Source of the DNA: Rutpela maculata
Lineage: Eukaryota > Arthropoda > Insecta > Coleoptera > Cerambycidae
Direction of reading: 5' to 3'
Assembly: GCA_936432065.2 (NCBI GenBank)
Contig: OW386287.2
Span: forward strand, 95,311,091 to 95,375,090
DNA: 64,000 bases
Shown: one piece after another, positions 10,706 through 22,562 of the stretch
Layout of the letters: every line of letters starts with the position of its first letter
Position numbering within the stretch: the stretch's first letter is position 1
The notes under the pieces: model-generated
Told to the model about the DNA's origin: nothing
The model's input: only the letters and a program-made list of their open reading frames with translations
Databases searched by the model: none
Made by a program: the position numbers and the translations under genes

Positions 10706-10925
10706 ATTGAGTACAAGTATGTGCTTTATCGGATTCCAGTCCGGAGCCAACCAGACAACCACGGCGAACATCGCCGAGGTGGGTGTGGTGTGTGGGGGTG
10801 GGCCCGATTTGGCTTAAAGGTAATTAAATTAACTACTAATAACTCCGGCATAAGCTTTAGCCATTGGGCCATCTCACCTTACCAGAAAATTTGAATGAAT
10901 ATCGTTCAAGAATTATATTTCAACA

Positions 10926-12004
10926 GACATACTCATACTCTTATGCCCCACCACGCCCCTCCCCCCTTACCCCACCACACCACAATCTCTCGTCGCATCT
11001 TCTTGATACCTCGGATGTATGTGGGGATAAGGCGTGTGGAATATTTGGCGATGCCTCCTGCCTCCAACCTCCTTCCAAATTAGGGGGATACCCTCTAACT
11101 CGGTCCGGGTACGGTTTTCAAACGTTTCGACTAGGGGCATCGACTGGGGAGGTGATTCGATGGACTTTTGAAGTGGCATCCACTATCCCCCTCTCTCTCT
11201 CTCTCTCCCTACATCGCCTCCGGCCTACTGCGCACCAACACGCGCTCGTCGGATCCTCTTGATACCTGGTATGTTAGGTTAAGGAGTGGGGAATATTTGG
11301 CGATGTCTCCTTCCCCCAATCCCCTTCCAAATTCGGGGGACACCCTCCAACTTGGTCCGGGTGCGGTTTTTGGACGTTCTGAATGAGGGCATCGACGGAG
11401 ATGACCCGATGGGCTTTTGAAGTGGCACCCACTACTCCCTCTCCACCTCCTCCGGCCCACTGCGCACCAACACGCGCTCGTCTGATCATCTTGATACCTG
11501 GTATATATGTTGGGATGGGGCGGGGGAATAATTAGTGATGCCTCCTTCCCTCCCGTACCGGCCGTGGAGCGGAATTTGGATTACCTCAAAAGTCCATCGA
11601 GTCATCTCTCCGTCGATGTCCCTAGTCAGAACGTTTGAAAACCGCACCTGAATCAAGTTGGAATAGGCATCGCCAAATATTCCCCACGCCTTATCCCAAC
11701 ATACATACCAGGTATCAAGAAGATCTGACGAGCGCGTGTTGGTGCGCAGTGGGCCAAAGGGAGAGGGGGAGAGTGGGTGCCACTTCAAAAGTCCATCGAG
11801 TCACCTCCCCCGTCGATACCCCTAGTCAGAACGTTTGAAAACCGCACCCGGACCGAGTTAGAGTGTGCACCCCCAATTTGGAAGGGGCTGGGGGTAGGAG
11901 GCATCGCCAAATATTCCCCACACATATCCGAGGTATCAAGAAGATGTGACGAGAGGTTGTGGTGTGGTCGGGAAAGGGGGGCGGGGGGCTAAACTGAGTA
12001 TGTC
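10926..12004. mobile_element. Foldback element with repeated inner units
   Basis: Short ends GACATACTC (10926-10934) and GAGTATGTC (11996-12004) enclose a GC-rich body. A unit of about 220-255 bp is present three times in direct orientation (marker CTTGATACC at 11002, 11258, 11490) and twice inverted (GGTATCAAG at 11711 and 11932), so the element folds back with its axis near 11560-11600. Shared blocks include GGCGATGCCTCC, TTTTGAAGTGGCA and GCGCACCAACACGCGCTCGT. Open frames inside it are shadows of this structure. No transposase. Confidence 0.75.
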
Positions 12005-12021
12005 GTTTACCATTACATGTG

Positions 12022-12088
12022 GAATTGTCAATTCGAAGTGACAATTGTCGATTCAAAGTGACAATTGTCGATTCGAAGTGACAATTCG
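12022..12088. repeat. 20-bp tandem repeat
   Basis: About 3.3 copies of a 20-bp unit (AGTGACAATTGTCGATTCGA with single changes). Each unit contains the palindrome ACAATTGT. Confidence 0.85.
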
Positions 12089-12967
12089 GCATAATTATCT
12101 AAAAATAAAAATGAAATAAAAATTTCTGGCCCTTATACGCCTTCGTAGAATACAAATAGCTTTTAAAAATGTCTGTGTGTATGTATGTCTGTGGACCGTT
12201 TCTTATAAACACGATATATTTTATTAGACTTAACATTTTTATTTCAAATTTGGATATATATAAAATAGCAAGGCAGAACGAAAGGTTCTCTAATCTTTGG
12301 CAGAACACTACTTATTAGAATTGGGCTATATCCACCACACAGGGCGATCGCCATAGGAGTGTAAACTGTCATGTTTTATATTATTTTAGAGTAAAATGTT
12401 ATTAAGATTTTTAATTAAGTATACAAAAATACGAAGACAACAAGGTATTGAAACTGCAACATACTAGTAGAGTCAAATTAGCACTAAAAAATTCACAATG
12501 TGAATTGTCTGGTCAGGGCAATTTTTATTTCAATGTGTTCAGGGGGTCAACTTAAGTTCACAGTTCAGTTTTGCAGTTTCTGCGAGGTCGGCGTATTGTT
12601 TATTTAAACAATTTAATTTTTTAGACCGTGTTTTCCATCGGTTTTCTTTGATTATCTCGAAATCTATAAGTCCTATGGAAAACAACAAAAAGAAGGAAAA
12701 TGTTCGTTATGAGCTGTTCAATAAAAGCACATAAACTATAATTCATTCCAATTGTTATTAATATTAAAAAAAAATTAATATTGCAGAATTATGCGTTTCT
12801 AAACAAATCACTGTTCTTTCCAAAATAATGGATAATTATTCAATGAAATTTTGGAGAAATATAACTCTTATAAAGTACAATCACCAAAAATTCAAATCGA
12901 AATGATTATTTATTAAAACGACTCATATATACACTTGTTGCTAAAACTATGCACCCTTGTGAAATGC

Positions 12968-13436
12968 TGCCATCAAAACCAAGAAATGTGTACGATGGCT
13001 CAAATTTTAGCTCTTTATAAGTACTTTAAGATCACGGAGGGATTTTTTTTTTTTTTCAAAATTTAAACCCCTTTTATTGCAGTTGATTATAATTTTTAAA
13101 ATTTTAGTTATAAACGAATTCAAGTAAATCTCTGGTTTTTTATGAAATCAAAAACGGTAAAGGTAGAAAAATAGATTTAAAAAGCCAACTTGTGTAATCT
13201 TGCCATCAAAACCAAGAAATGTGTACGATGGCTCAAATTGTAGCTCTTTATAAGTACTTTAAGATCACGGAGAGGGATTTTATTTTTTCAAAATTTAAAC
13301 CCCTTTTATTGCAGTTGATTATAATTTTCGAAATTTTAGTTATAAACGAATTCAAGGTTTCTGTTTTTTTTATGAAATCAGAAACGGTAAAGGAGTAATG
13401 AAAGTAGATTAAAAAAGTCAACTTTAAAAATAGTTA
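12968..13436. repeat. Tandem duplication, 233-bp period, in foldback arm
   Basis: Two copies starting CATCAAAACCAAGAAATG at 12971 and 13204, with about 90% identity by eye. The right arm of the foldback has only one copy plus a small duplicated TTCTTGGTCTT motif. Confidence 0.85.
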
Positions 13437-13682
13437 ATGCTCTACTTGCATTTTGAGCTGAGATACGTTAATTGTTACGTTTAGGTCACTTATAAATAAA
13501 CAAATCGATATTTCTTATTGAAATTTGGACTGGTAATTATCCAATGTCTATTGCTTTGTTTCTGCTACATGAAAATAATCCAAAGCCACAGTTGTTAAAA
13601 GATATTGTATAGATGCGATTTTGTTAGAGATTCGAAAATCATCAAATTTGCCTAAATGTTATATTATGTTTTTACAAACCGG

Positions 13683-13822
13683 ACTTCAGTCGCTAGATAG
13701 TCCAGTAGGTAAGGCGACTAGCACTTTTTATTCAGAATACGGACGTCCCGGGTTCAATGCTTATACAGATACGGATGTCCCGGGTTCAAATCCTGCTCCC
13801 GAAGCATTTTTTTTATTATATA
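13683..13822 (+). ncRNA. tRNA-like Pol III module with duplicated B box
   Basis: TAGTCCAGTAGG at 13699 fits an A box (TRGYNNANNNG). CCCGGGTTCAAATCC near 13780 fits a B box and is followed by CCTGCTCCCGAAGCA and a T-run (13808-13815). A segment of about 32 bp with the B box is tandemly duplicated (ATACGGACGTCCCGGGTTCA then ATACGGATGTCCCGGGTTCA). A 6-bp stem AGTCGC/GCGACT encloses the A box. This could be a tRNA pseudogene or the head of a tRNA-derived SINE; it sits in the loop of the foldback element. Confidence 0.5.
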
Positions 13823-14868
13823 AGTAATATTAAAAGTTTTGCTAAGCTGTATATATGAACACAAGTTAGGTTGGTTTACCATTTTCGTGACAACAATTAA
13901 GAGAGTTATAAAAAAACTGAAAATGTGCATTATGTTCTCAAAGAAGCTTTATTCGATGTGATTTTAACAATTGTAGCTTTGGATTATCCTCAAATAGCAG
14001 AGACAATATAATAAGCATTGGAGAATAACCAGCCCAAATTTCAAGAAGAAAAATCGATTTGTCTATTTATAAGTAACCTAAACGTAAAAATTAACGTATA
14101 TCAGCTCCAAATGCAAGTAGAGCATTATTTTTTTTTTCAAAAGTTGGATTTTTTAATCTGCTTTCATTACTAATTTACCGTTTTTGATTTCATAGGAAAA
14201 CCAGAGCGTTACTTGAATTTGTTTATAACTAAAATTTCGAAGTTAGTTATAAACAACTGTAATAAAACGGGCTTAATTTAAAAAAAAAATGTTTTCTCCG
14301 TGATCTTCAAGTACTCATAGAACGCTATAATTTAAGCCATAGTACACGTTTCTTGGTCTTAGCACTTTTTCTTGGTCTTGATAGCAGGATTTCATAAGGG
14401 TGTAAAGTTTTAGCAACAATTGCTTATTTGAGCCGTTTTAGTAATCATTTTGGTTTAAAATTTTAAGTGGTGATTGTGCTTTATAAGAGCAATATTTTTC
14501 CAAAATTTCATTGAATATTATCTATTATTTTTGAAAGAACAGTGATTTGTTTAAAAACGCATAATTTTGCAATATTCAATTTTTTTTAAATAATAATGAC
14601 AATTGGAATGAATTATAATTTATGCAGTTTTATTGTACAGCTCAAAACGAACATTTTCCTTATCTTTATTGTTTTCCATAGGACTTATAGATTTCAAGAT
14701 ATTCAAAGGAAACCGATGGAAAACACGGTATAAAAAATTAAATTGTTTAAATGAACAATACGCCGACCTCGCAGAAATTGCAAAACTGAGCTGTTGAATA
14801 CGTTAAAACAGAAAAACTGCCATGAGCAGACAATTCACATTAAAATCCTAATTTGACTCCACTATACT

Positions 14869-16304
14869 GTTTGTCCCTCAGGTTCGAACGAATTTCACGT
14901 AAATTAGCTGATATATGAATCTAAATCTAAAATTTTATTAAGGTATTTTTGAAGATAACTATTACGAAATGAATGAAATTTACTAACTACATAACATACA
15001 AACATACAAACAGGGCAAGTTAAGTAAAAGCTTGTAATAAAGCATAATGTAATAAACAGAAGAAATGACGAATATTGATACTTAAATTTAATATTTTCTA
15101 AACATTGTAACTTAAAAATGATACTTAGAAATATACTTAAAAAATTTTAACACTCACAGCAGGCAGTTCAAACCCTTTAGAATAGCCAATAAAAAAACTT
15201 CCCTGAACCCCCTTTGGGGATTGTGTCACCTTTATTGCAATATCGGACTATGTCTATGACGAACTACACTTGTTTTTCTACCGCGGCTCCAGAAGAATTG
15301 CTCCGTAATTGAGAATCGCCCTGTATGATATATATTATCATTCATGGAAATCAATTATGACTTGAAAAAGTTTTATGAATAACGTAAGTTAATAACAGGC
15401 GTCATAATCTAAGGTGGGATAAAAGTTGGTCCATTCATGTTAGACCAAACCATCAAAAAATTAATTTGCAACTTGTTTTTTTTTTTTCATGATTTGTTTC
15501 AAATCTTACATTGGGAAAGTACAATATTTCCCTTTCTAGGTTCTTAGAGAATATAAATATGGCTGGAACTTCGTTATCAAATATCTCACATACAAATTCA
15601 CCAAAGAAACAAACCACAGTCGTTATCAGGGTGAAAATACCTTTCAACTAATGTATTACTCGACATATGTTCCCTCTTAAATTTTCTGAAAAGGTAGTCC
15701 CACAGAGAAGGGAGAAAAAATTTAGGGTTTTAGGTCAATAGATGATATCCTCCCAAAAATAAAAGTCTAACTCTTGACATTTTTTCATAATAAAAAAATG
15801 TATTCAGTATGTCATTACGTTTGTAAACGGTATTAATTTCTTTTTCTGTAAATATCTTGCGTTTAAGTTTTGTAAAGAATTTATTTGTGATATTTGGTTT
15901 ATGAGCTACTCTAACCTAGTGATTTTTTTAATATGCTTGAAATCTTTCTGATAGGGTTGGTATGTATGGCATTGAAATATATTACTTCTCACCAGTTTTA
16001 ACTGGTTGGCTCGTTTTGTTGCAAATTTTGTGTATTTTTTGTGTCAGTTCGTAAACACTTTTCGTGTACAGAAATATGAGTTTCCACTCACTGACTTATC
16101 ACTGTTTCTGCCACTTCTAGAATATGAAAAAGCTAAGATTTAGTACACTCGTCGATTAGAGGACACACGCTTATAAAAATAGCGTCGAGAAAATTTTCAT
16201 ACACTATTCCGAAATGAGGTTAAATTATGTTCGATATCTTGACGGCTTTTATCATTTCTAGCATGCATAAAAAGCTCAAATTTAGCACAATTGTCTCTCA
16301 TAGG
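14869..16304. other. AT-rich DNA without recognisable genes
   Basis: I see no coding or RNA feature. Two diverged copies of a segment of about 139 bp (marker TTCTAG...AAAAAGCT...TTTAG at 16118 and 16257) form a weak tandem duplication just outside the hAT element. Confidence 0.5.
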
Positions 16305-17601
16305 CAGGGCTCGGGAATTTTATCTCGGCGCCAGAGACGGCTTTCGTATAGAGATAATATTATATAGCATACATCTACTAAAACATTCAAAAAAACGAAA
16401 TGGTGAATATTCATCATTGCCAGCAACAATATATTTTTGGTAATAAATTTAACCTAAAGGCGGTAATGGTTCTTACAAAAACATGTTAATACATACCTAT
16501 CAAATAAAAAACAATTTTGTGTCAAATGCATACCTTCCTGTTCTGTTTAATATATTATGTGGATTATGTGGCGTGTTTATTATGTTTATTTTTTATAGTA
16601 ATTAAATATAAAACCCAATAAGCTGTTGGCAACATAAAACACTTTTTTCCCAATAAAATAAATTATTTTTATATAATATTAAATCATACATAACAAACAA
16701 AGTTGAGGATTAATGGCATAAAACTGCCATGTACTGTGTGCATAACAAATGTACACAACGTGATTAGCCCAGTCCATGAAGGGTATTTACCCACAAAATA
16801 TTGCAAACTGAGTAAACTTTTTTTAATGAGTTCGTGAAAGTGTATAGAATAATATCCTGAAAAGTTTGCAAATTTTTGTGGGTTTCACTATAAAATGGTC
16901 TCTGTCGTCTGGACTAGATAAAGTGCATTTTATTTCGTTTTAAAATGTTAATACGCAACCTAGTTTCATCGGAAATTTATTACATTTGTGAAACGTACTG
17001 ACAATTACCTAAACACGTAGTTGATTCTTTTACAATTGCAGTGTTGAAGGCATTCGACCCTTACCGAGTGTCAATATTAGATTCGAGTGTACGGCGGTAC
17101 TTCTATATGTTTTTTACAAATGCGGTTTTATCTTCTTTAATTAGGCGACGCGACGCCACCTACATTGTGAAACATTGCTTTGACAAAATCCCTTTTATTA
17201 TACCTACACTGTGGCATTTACGTCAACATTTAATAAAGGGAAATGGTAGACCATCCGAGATCGTAGTTTCGCAATCCGTAGTACAAATCTAGCCATATGT
17301 ACGTTTGTATCTACAAAGCGTGAAATTATACAGAATCGACGGAATATAAAAATGTGTGTATGCTACTTTAAGGTATTGAGAAATACATGTGGGTATGTGT
17401 GTGTGTGTGTTAGTTCAATGTTACATCCTCCTACCTCCCCATCGAGTGAGTGTTTATAATATTAACTTTGGATATTACGAAATTCACTAAAAAAAAAGTA
17501 CAAGGTAAGATATATTGTGTCATGCTTGCATAAAAATCTTTCATGCTGACCTAGAGTCAACCCTGATTTTGACGACACAGAGATGAAATTCCCGAGCTCT
17601 G
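16305..17601. mobile_element. Non-autonomous hAT-type DNA transposon with 8-bp TSD
   Basis: Terminal inverted repeats of 22 bp begin CAGGGCTCGGGAATTT on the left and, reversed, CAGAGCTCGGGAATTT on the right, with two differences over 22 bp. Both ends are flanked directly by CTCATAGG (16297-16304 and 17602-17609), a perfect 8-bp target-site duplication, which together with CAG termini is the hallmark of hAT elements. The 1297-bp body has no recognisable transposase; an 83-codon frame at 17041-17292 has no features I recognise. A (GT)n run lies at 17395-17412. Confidence 0.9.
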
Positions 17602-17609
17602 CTCATAGG

Positions 17610-19657
17610 ACACTTTAAAAACTAACTTCGAGTACATTTTTACAAACCCGTCCCAATGGGACGAAAACTAGTTTAAATTATTCATTAGACGTCGTAGAAT
17701 CAGGTTGTACAAATTTCTACGGAACAATACGACGCGCATTTATCCTCATTTAAAAATATTATCGCCGATTCTTTAATTTTTTTTCTTGATGTCTGTCTCT
17801 TTTGTTAAAATTTTTGCCGAGTCTCAGTTTATGCTATGTCCGTTCTCCCAAGCGGGTTTGCAAATCTTTGATTTTCGAATTTCATTCTTCCTGGTGTAAT
17901 CCTTGTGGTGACCCAATCTTTCACTGAATGGTTTGGATGACACCCACATAATGTTTTTACACTTACGCGCAATGCTATTAATGCAGTTTTTTGAATTTTG
18001 TTCACGGTTTAGCGGTTTTGTTTTTGTGAAAATAGATCTCAAAGTATTGCTCGTTTGAAATATGTACTCTCTTAATAACAATACGACATAGCTGTTCGGA
18101 TAATCCGTATACTTAAAGAATTAACGTGGGTTCATGTTTTTTGCCGTACCCGATGATTATTTTCTATAGGTATAAGTGAAAATTCTATCAACAAAACGTT
18201 TCTCATTTTTTAATATGCCATCATTAGAAGAAATTATTTTGGCCATACCATATAAACATTTTACTTTGACGTGCATCAACTGATTTGAGTTAGAATCATT
18301 GAAGTATTAATGATCAGGATATATCAAGTTGAAGATTTTTAGATGCTTATGCTTATTACATTATTTTTACAACAGCGTTTATTTTGCTTACAACTCTGCT
18401 AAAATAATTGTACGGTCCTGATATATTTCAGTCCGTGAAGAATATAAATTACTAAAAATGTTGAATGTAAGATTTAACAAAATTGCAATAAGGAAAGCTT
18501 ATTTGCCCAAATTGTATCTGCAATATTCGTAATTTTCGTCTTTATATTTTCAGCACAACTTCTATCAAGAGCACAAATTAAAAAAACTATTGAAGAGATT
18601 TATTGATAATCTATTATACATTCAAGCTAAGACAGGGATTCGCGCTCCTCCCAGCATTCCTGCTATCCTGTTAACGGAATCCTTCCGAAGGTCCTGAAGG
18701 ACTCGCTGAAACTCCTACCCCCAAGGCAGCTCTAGCTAACTGAAGTCAGCGTTAAATAATATTTGTAAAACTAATAATATAAAGCAGAATATTTTAAATT
18801 TCATTTTTATCAATCACTGACTATGATCAAAAATTACATTTATAATAACACATGAATAAATGTTTTAAAAGAGTGATCTTAATTATTGTGAATACGCGCA
18901 TCTGTATAGAGGTTGTTGGAATATGGCCATTAATATGATCGTCAATTCTAACTTATCTCTTTTTAAGCAAATAAGGCCTTTTACGTAAAAATGTCAAAAA
19001 TTACAAATTTATGGTAAAAGAAAGTTGAACAAGAAAAGTTACAGGGTGAAATACCCTTGCCCTCGCTTTAAAAGTAACGAGTCCCTTAACAAAGTCTACT
19101 CGTTCAGAGGCTATTTGCCAATACAGATAATATTAAAGTCTTTATTGGACAATATACAATATTATTTTACTGGCGTGTAATATCAATATACAAATTAATT
19201 GGAAAATTATATGTTTTAGTTCCAATCAGATTCACTAATGTGAAATTTAGCCGAACTACAACATGAATCAAAGCAAGTAGCAATATGAGAATATTTGGCT
19301 ACAATGAAATCAGAGTGCTAGAAATCTGTATATAAAAAGTGTATTATAAAATTGTCCTTGAAAATATATGCCAACACACATGTTCTGTATAAAATGATTA
19401 AAACAATTCTATGCGGATCCTTAATATTATCTCCTCTCAACTATGAATATGGCATGTACTAGTTTTGTTAGAGAGACGATAAGAGTTAATCCAACATTCT
19501 TACACTCATTTAATTCCAAGTACTTTAATTAGGTAAATGTTTTTTGTTCATTTCTTTTCTTGCATTATGACGGAAATATTATCAGCACAACTTATAATTT
19601 AGCTAAGATATAATTCAATTTTTTCAAGTAATCTTGCATCTGTATGTATTGTTATCC
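17610..19657. other. AT-rich DNA without recognisable genes
   Basis: No coding, RNA or repeat feature can be supported in this stretch of 2 kb on either strand. Confidence 0.5.
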
Positions 19658-19727
19658 TAATGATATAAGAAAGAACACTTTTCTTTGTTTTCAATCACTA
19701 ATTTATTGTAATATAAGCGTTACTGCA

Positions 19728-19765
19728 GTTTCGGCACATTAACGTGCCATTTTCAAACGTTGATT
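19728..19765 (-). ncRNA. Hammerhead-like stem II and GAAA motif, degenerate
   Basis: On the minus strand GGCACGTTAATGTGCC forms a 5-bp stem with a 6-base loop and is followed directly by GAAAC, the arrangement of stem II and the GAAA core strand of hammerhead ribozymes, which occur in Penelope-like terminal repeats. The upstream core strand is TTGAAAAT and not CTGATGA, so the ribozyme is probably dead. Confidence 0.3.
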
Positions 19766-19969
19766 CAAATGAATGAATTAACAAAGGGCTGTGCGTATTT
19801 ATAAATAAAATCTTAGATATGTAACAAGAAATATTAAGAATATTAAAATTGTGCAAATAAGTTTACAAGAAATTAAAATCTTAGAAATATAACAATAAAA
19901 TTAAGAATATTAATTTTGCAAATAAGTTTACAAGGGATTACAATTTAAATACATTAAAGATATTAGATT

Positions 19970-20101
19970 TATACTGAACTGGTCATTTAGAAAATTATTG
20001 TAGGAAATTTTGTTAGATTTAATAATTTCTATTGATTCTAATAAACTTGATTTAAAACCTTTTTCTTCCACATCTAATATTTTTAGATCATTTATTTTAG
20101 G
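19970..20101 (-). pseudogene. C-terminal fragment of Penelope-like ORF, inverted copy
   Basis: On the minus strand the frame reads PKINDLKILDVEEKGF then LLESIEIIKSNKIS. It is a near match to the frame at 20108-20290 on the other strand. The style (NDxKIL-D-EEKGF-xxLLExIEI) resembles the C-terminus after the GIY-YIG domain of insect Penelope-like elements; that assignment is from memory and not certain. Confidence 0.45.
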
Positions 20102-20107
20102 AAAATT

Positions 20108-20290
20108 GTGACTTATTTCTTTCCTAATATAAATGATCTAAAGATATTACATGTGGAAGAAAAAGGTTTTAAATTAAATTTGTTAGAATTAATTGAAATT
20201 ATTAAATCTAACAAAATTTCGGCCAATAATCTTCTAACTGACCAGTTGAACCTCTATCAATCTAATCTCTTTAATGTATTTAAATTTTAA
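20108..20290 (+). pseudogene. C-terminal fragment of Penelope-like ORF, direct copy
   Basis: About 60 codons, FPNINDLKILHVEEKGF then LLELIEIIKSNKIS, ending FNVFKF and a TAA. It is the mirror partner of 19970-20101 and is truncated upstream at the hairpin axis, so no catalytic part remains. The 3' UTR running to about 20525 contains GGCAAGTTAATGTGCCGAAAC, matching the hammerhead-like motif of the other arm. Confidence 0.45.
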
Positions 20291-20530
20291 TTCCTTGTAA
20301 ACTTATTTGCATAATTAATATTCTTAATGTTATTGTTATATTTCTAAGATTTTGTTTAAATTTTAATTTCTTATAAACTTATTTGCATAATTTTAATATT
20401 CTTAATATTTATTGTTATATATCTAAGATTTTGTTTATAAATACGCACAGCCCTTTGTTAATTCATTCATTTGTATCAACGTTTGAAAATGGCAAGTTAA
20501 TGTGCCGAAACTACAGTAACGTTTATAGTT

Positions 20531-21031
20531 TAGGAAATAGCGTGCAAATTCGACGACAAATGGTTACCGTCTGCCAGTCGGTAATCGAAGAGCCAATATA
20601 AGTACAAAATGTTTTTCTCTTTGGAACTTTTTGGTATGGTGGGGGGATTTATTTTTAAATCGAATGATTATCGATATCTGTCCGCATAGGTAGTTAGTAT
20701 ATGTACTTCACATACCCCAATTACGCTGGCAGACGAAACTTCCGATCGCGCGTTAACCTCAAATAGAAAAAAAAAATTTTAGTTTCTATTTCCGGTTAAG
20801 TTTCGTCTGCCAGCGTAATTGGGGCATGTGAAGTACATAGACTAACTGCCTATGCGGACAGATATCGATAATCATTCGATTTATAAATAAATGCCCCCCC
20901 CCCTCCCTATCCCCCCACCATACCAAAAAGTTCCAGAGAGAAAAACATTTCGTACTTATATGGTCTCTTCGATTACCGTCTGGTAGATGGTAACCATTCG
21001 TCGTCGAATTTGCACGCTATTTCCTAGAATA
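20531..21031. mobile_element. Nested hairpin (MITE-like), about 500 bp
   Basis: Near-perfect palindrome: TTTAGGAAATAGCGTGCAAA at the left pairs with the right edge, and inner blocks ATCGAATGATTATCGATATC and TTACGCTGGCAGACGAAAC match too. It contains G/C homopolymer runs (GGTGGGGGG on the left, a long C-run on the right). It sits inside the right arm of hairpin 1's flank, so it is younger. Confidence 0.7.
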
Positions 21032-21083
21032 TTATGTTACAATAAATTAGTGATAGAGTAAAGTGTTCTTTCTTATATCATTA

Positions 21084-22470
21084 TGATTAACTATCACCAA
21101 GTAACAGCTTCCTCAATCGATGTATTGTTAACCTTTTTGTTTATGTATACGTTGTTGTGGAATAAACGCTTTTTATTAATGTTACTTTTTAATAATAAAT
21201 TCTGGCGCTATGCTCGACTTCTTAAACTGCATTCGTATTATCTTCATCTAATTCGTATTGATCTCGCATTTCATCAAGCACCTGATAAAAATATATTTTC
21301 TGCATTTTCAATTCACACTGGACAAGAAGCTTTACACATATTAAACTTCTCAGGCTAAACATTCAAAAGTCTCTCATATACTGAGCTTGGTAGTATATTA
21401 ATAAGAAGTATTTGGTATCCTGTCTTAGGTAGAAGAAAAGAGCTTATTATAAGTTTGTCGATGGACGTGTCAGAGGTATTTTGATATTCCAGGTTTAGGC
21501 GAATTTATCCTCTCTGTAGAGATTTTTATAGTTCAGCATTTGGCGAATTATTGATTCGTTTGAAAACTTTATATTTTTAGTAGGAACGACAACTAGTTGG
21601 TCGGGTAAAGACGTCCGTCTCCTCACAATAGGTTCCCTAAGAGAAGAATCTAAAAATTTTCCTGGTATATGCTATATGTTTGTGAAAGTAAGGTTGATAT
21701 AGTGTTAGCCAATATAACCTAATAGTCATATTGGAGTCGGTTAGAAATAACTTTTGTTCCGTTACATTTTCATTTTCACACCGACACACAGTGGACCGTA
21801 TGGCCATTCTAGGCGGACAAAATTCAGGTCAAAATATCATCCAAAAAACCAGATAGCCCCATTAAGAACATATTAACTAAATTAAATTCGAGAAATTATC
21901 TACCTGCTATAAGTACTTACGAAACTACAGGTAGTCAATGTGTCCTTAAATTTTCCGTACCTGTTATTAGTTCGTTTGCAACTGTAGCAAGTGTTCAGTG
22001 TTCAAAGTTATTTTGTGATATAATATTCTAGTCATAATTTGTGTTATGGATGTTACAACTATAGGTAAGAGTCTACTATGTCTCAGATATTACCGTTTGT
22101 GTATCTTTCATATAAAGTTAAACTATGGGCCTTAAAATAGGATGATATTTTTTCAGCAAAATAACAAAGTTCTGCATGTTTAAACTTTATCACTTCCAAG
22201 AGATTCCATACTGTTTTTTGGCTTATGTTACAGACTAATGTCGCTAGTTTTTGCCTGTGTTATGCATTTTTTGCGCTTTTTTGCGTTAAAATATATATAT
22301 ATATTTTTTCAGAATCACGACATAAATTGTCGCGAAGAGATCTTTAATATGTGGCGAGGTTTTGATAAAAATACTTGACATAACAACTTTGAAAATTACT
22401 AATTAACAAATTTAAAATTACTAATTAGAGTGAAAATAGCAGGACAAGTATGAAAACTAATATAATACAG
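21084..22470. other. AT-rich DNA without recognisable genes
   Basis: Nothing beyond a short (TA)n run near 22292 can be supported. Confidence 0.5.
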
Positions 22471-22482
22471 TGGTATTCAAAA

Positions 22483-22562
22483 ATGTTGGAACGGTGGGAA
22501 AAATCATCACGAAAATTGAAACATTTTTTTAGAAAATACGACGACTAGTTAGGTGGTGATGA
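22483..22562 (+). pseudogene. Coding remnant interrupted by the LTR element, left part
   Basis: From ATG at 22483 the frame reads MLERWEKSSRKLKHFF and, with one TAG, runs up to the LTR. After removal of the LTR element and one TSD copy it continues at 30916 as DIELVASSYDDQP and, after an indel, TSSDTSSGRPAKS. This resembles a multi-copy insect protein family I recall as (K)xLxRWEK ... SSGRPxKSF, function unknown to me. Probably an exon of a decayed gene or TE gene. Low certainty. Confidence 0.35.

Larger units (their letters stand above)
12463..14868. mobile_element. Large foldback element (about 2.4 kb) with tRNA-like loop
   Basis: The arms are inverted copies: left about 12463-13620, right about 13925-14868. 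Matching blocks from outside in include AGTAGAGTCAAATTAG / CTAATTTGACTCCACT, GCAGTTTCTGCGAGGTCGGC, ACCGTGTTTTCCATCGG, TCCTATGGAAAACAA, AACAAATCACTGTTCTTTC and AGATCACGGAG, all found reverse-complemented on the right. The left arm is longer because of an internal tandem duplication (12968-13436). The loop holds the tRNA-like module at 13683-13822. No transposase is encoded. Target duplications could not be fixed. Confidence 0.8.
19658..21083. mobile_element. Double-hairpin element built from Penelope-like ends
   Basis: Outer inverted ends TAATGATATAAGAAAGAAC (from 19658) and its complement (to 21083) enclose two separate palindromes: hairpin 1 (about 19705-20530, axis near 20105) and hairpin 2 (about 20531-21031, axis near 20775). 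The ends continue to match through CACTAATTTATTGTAA on both sides. Hairpin 1 carries two inverted copies of the same C-terminal coding fragment plus its 3' UTR. Hairpin 2 interrupts the right copy. The DNA could form a three-way junction. Penelope-like elements commonly have inverted partial copies at their ends, which may explain hairpin 1. Confidence 0.7.

Noticed and set aside
10864..11992. Many overlapping frames on both strands
   Set aside because: They arise from the GC-rich foldback units and have no domain matches.
12324..15335. CAGGGCGAT motifs facing each other at about 12342 and 15327 as a larger hAT
   Set aside because: The similarity is only about 9 bp and the flanking 8-mers do not match.
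17041..17292. 83-codon frame inside the hAT element as a transposase piece
   Set aside because: No hAT dimerisation motif or RNase H-like residues are visible.
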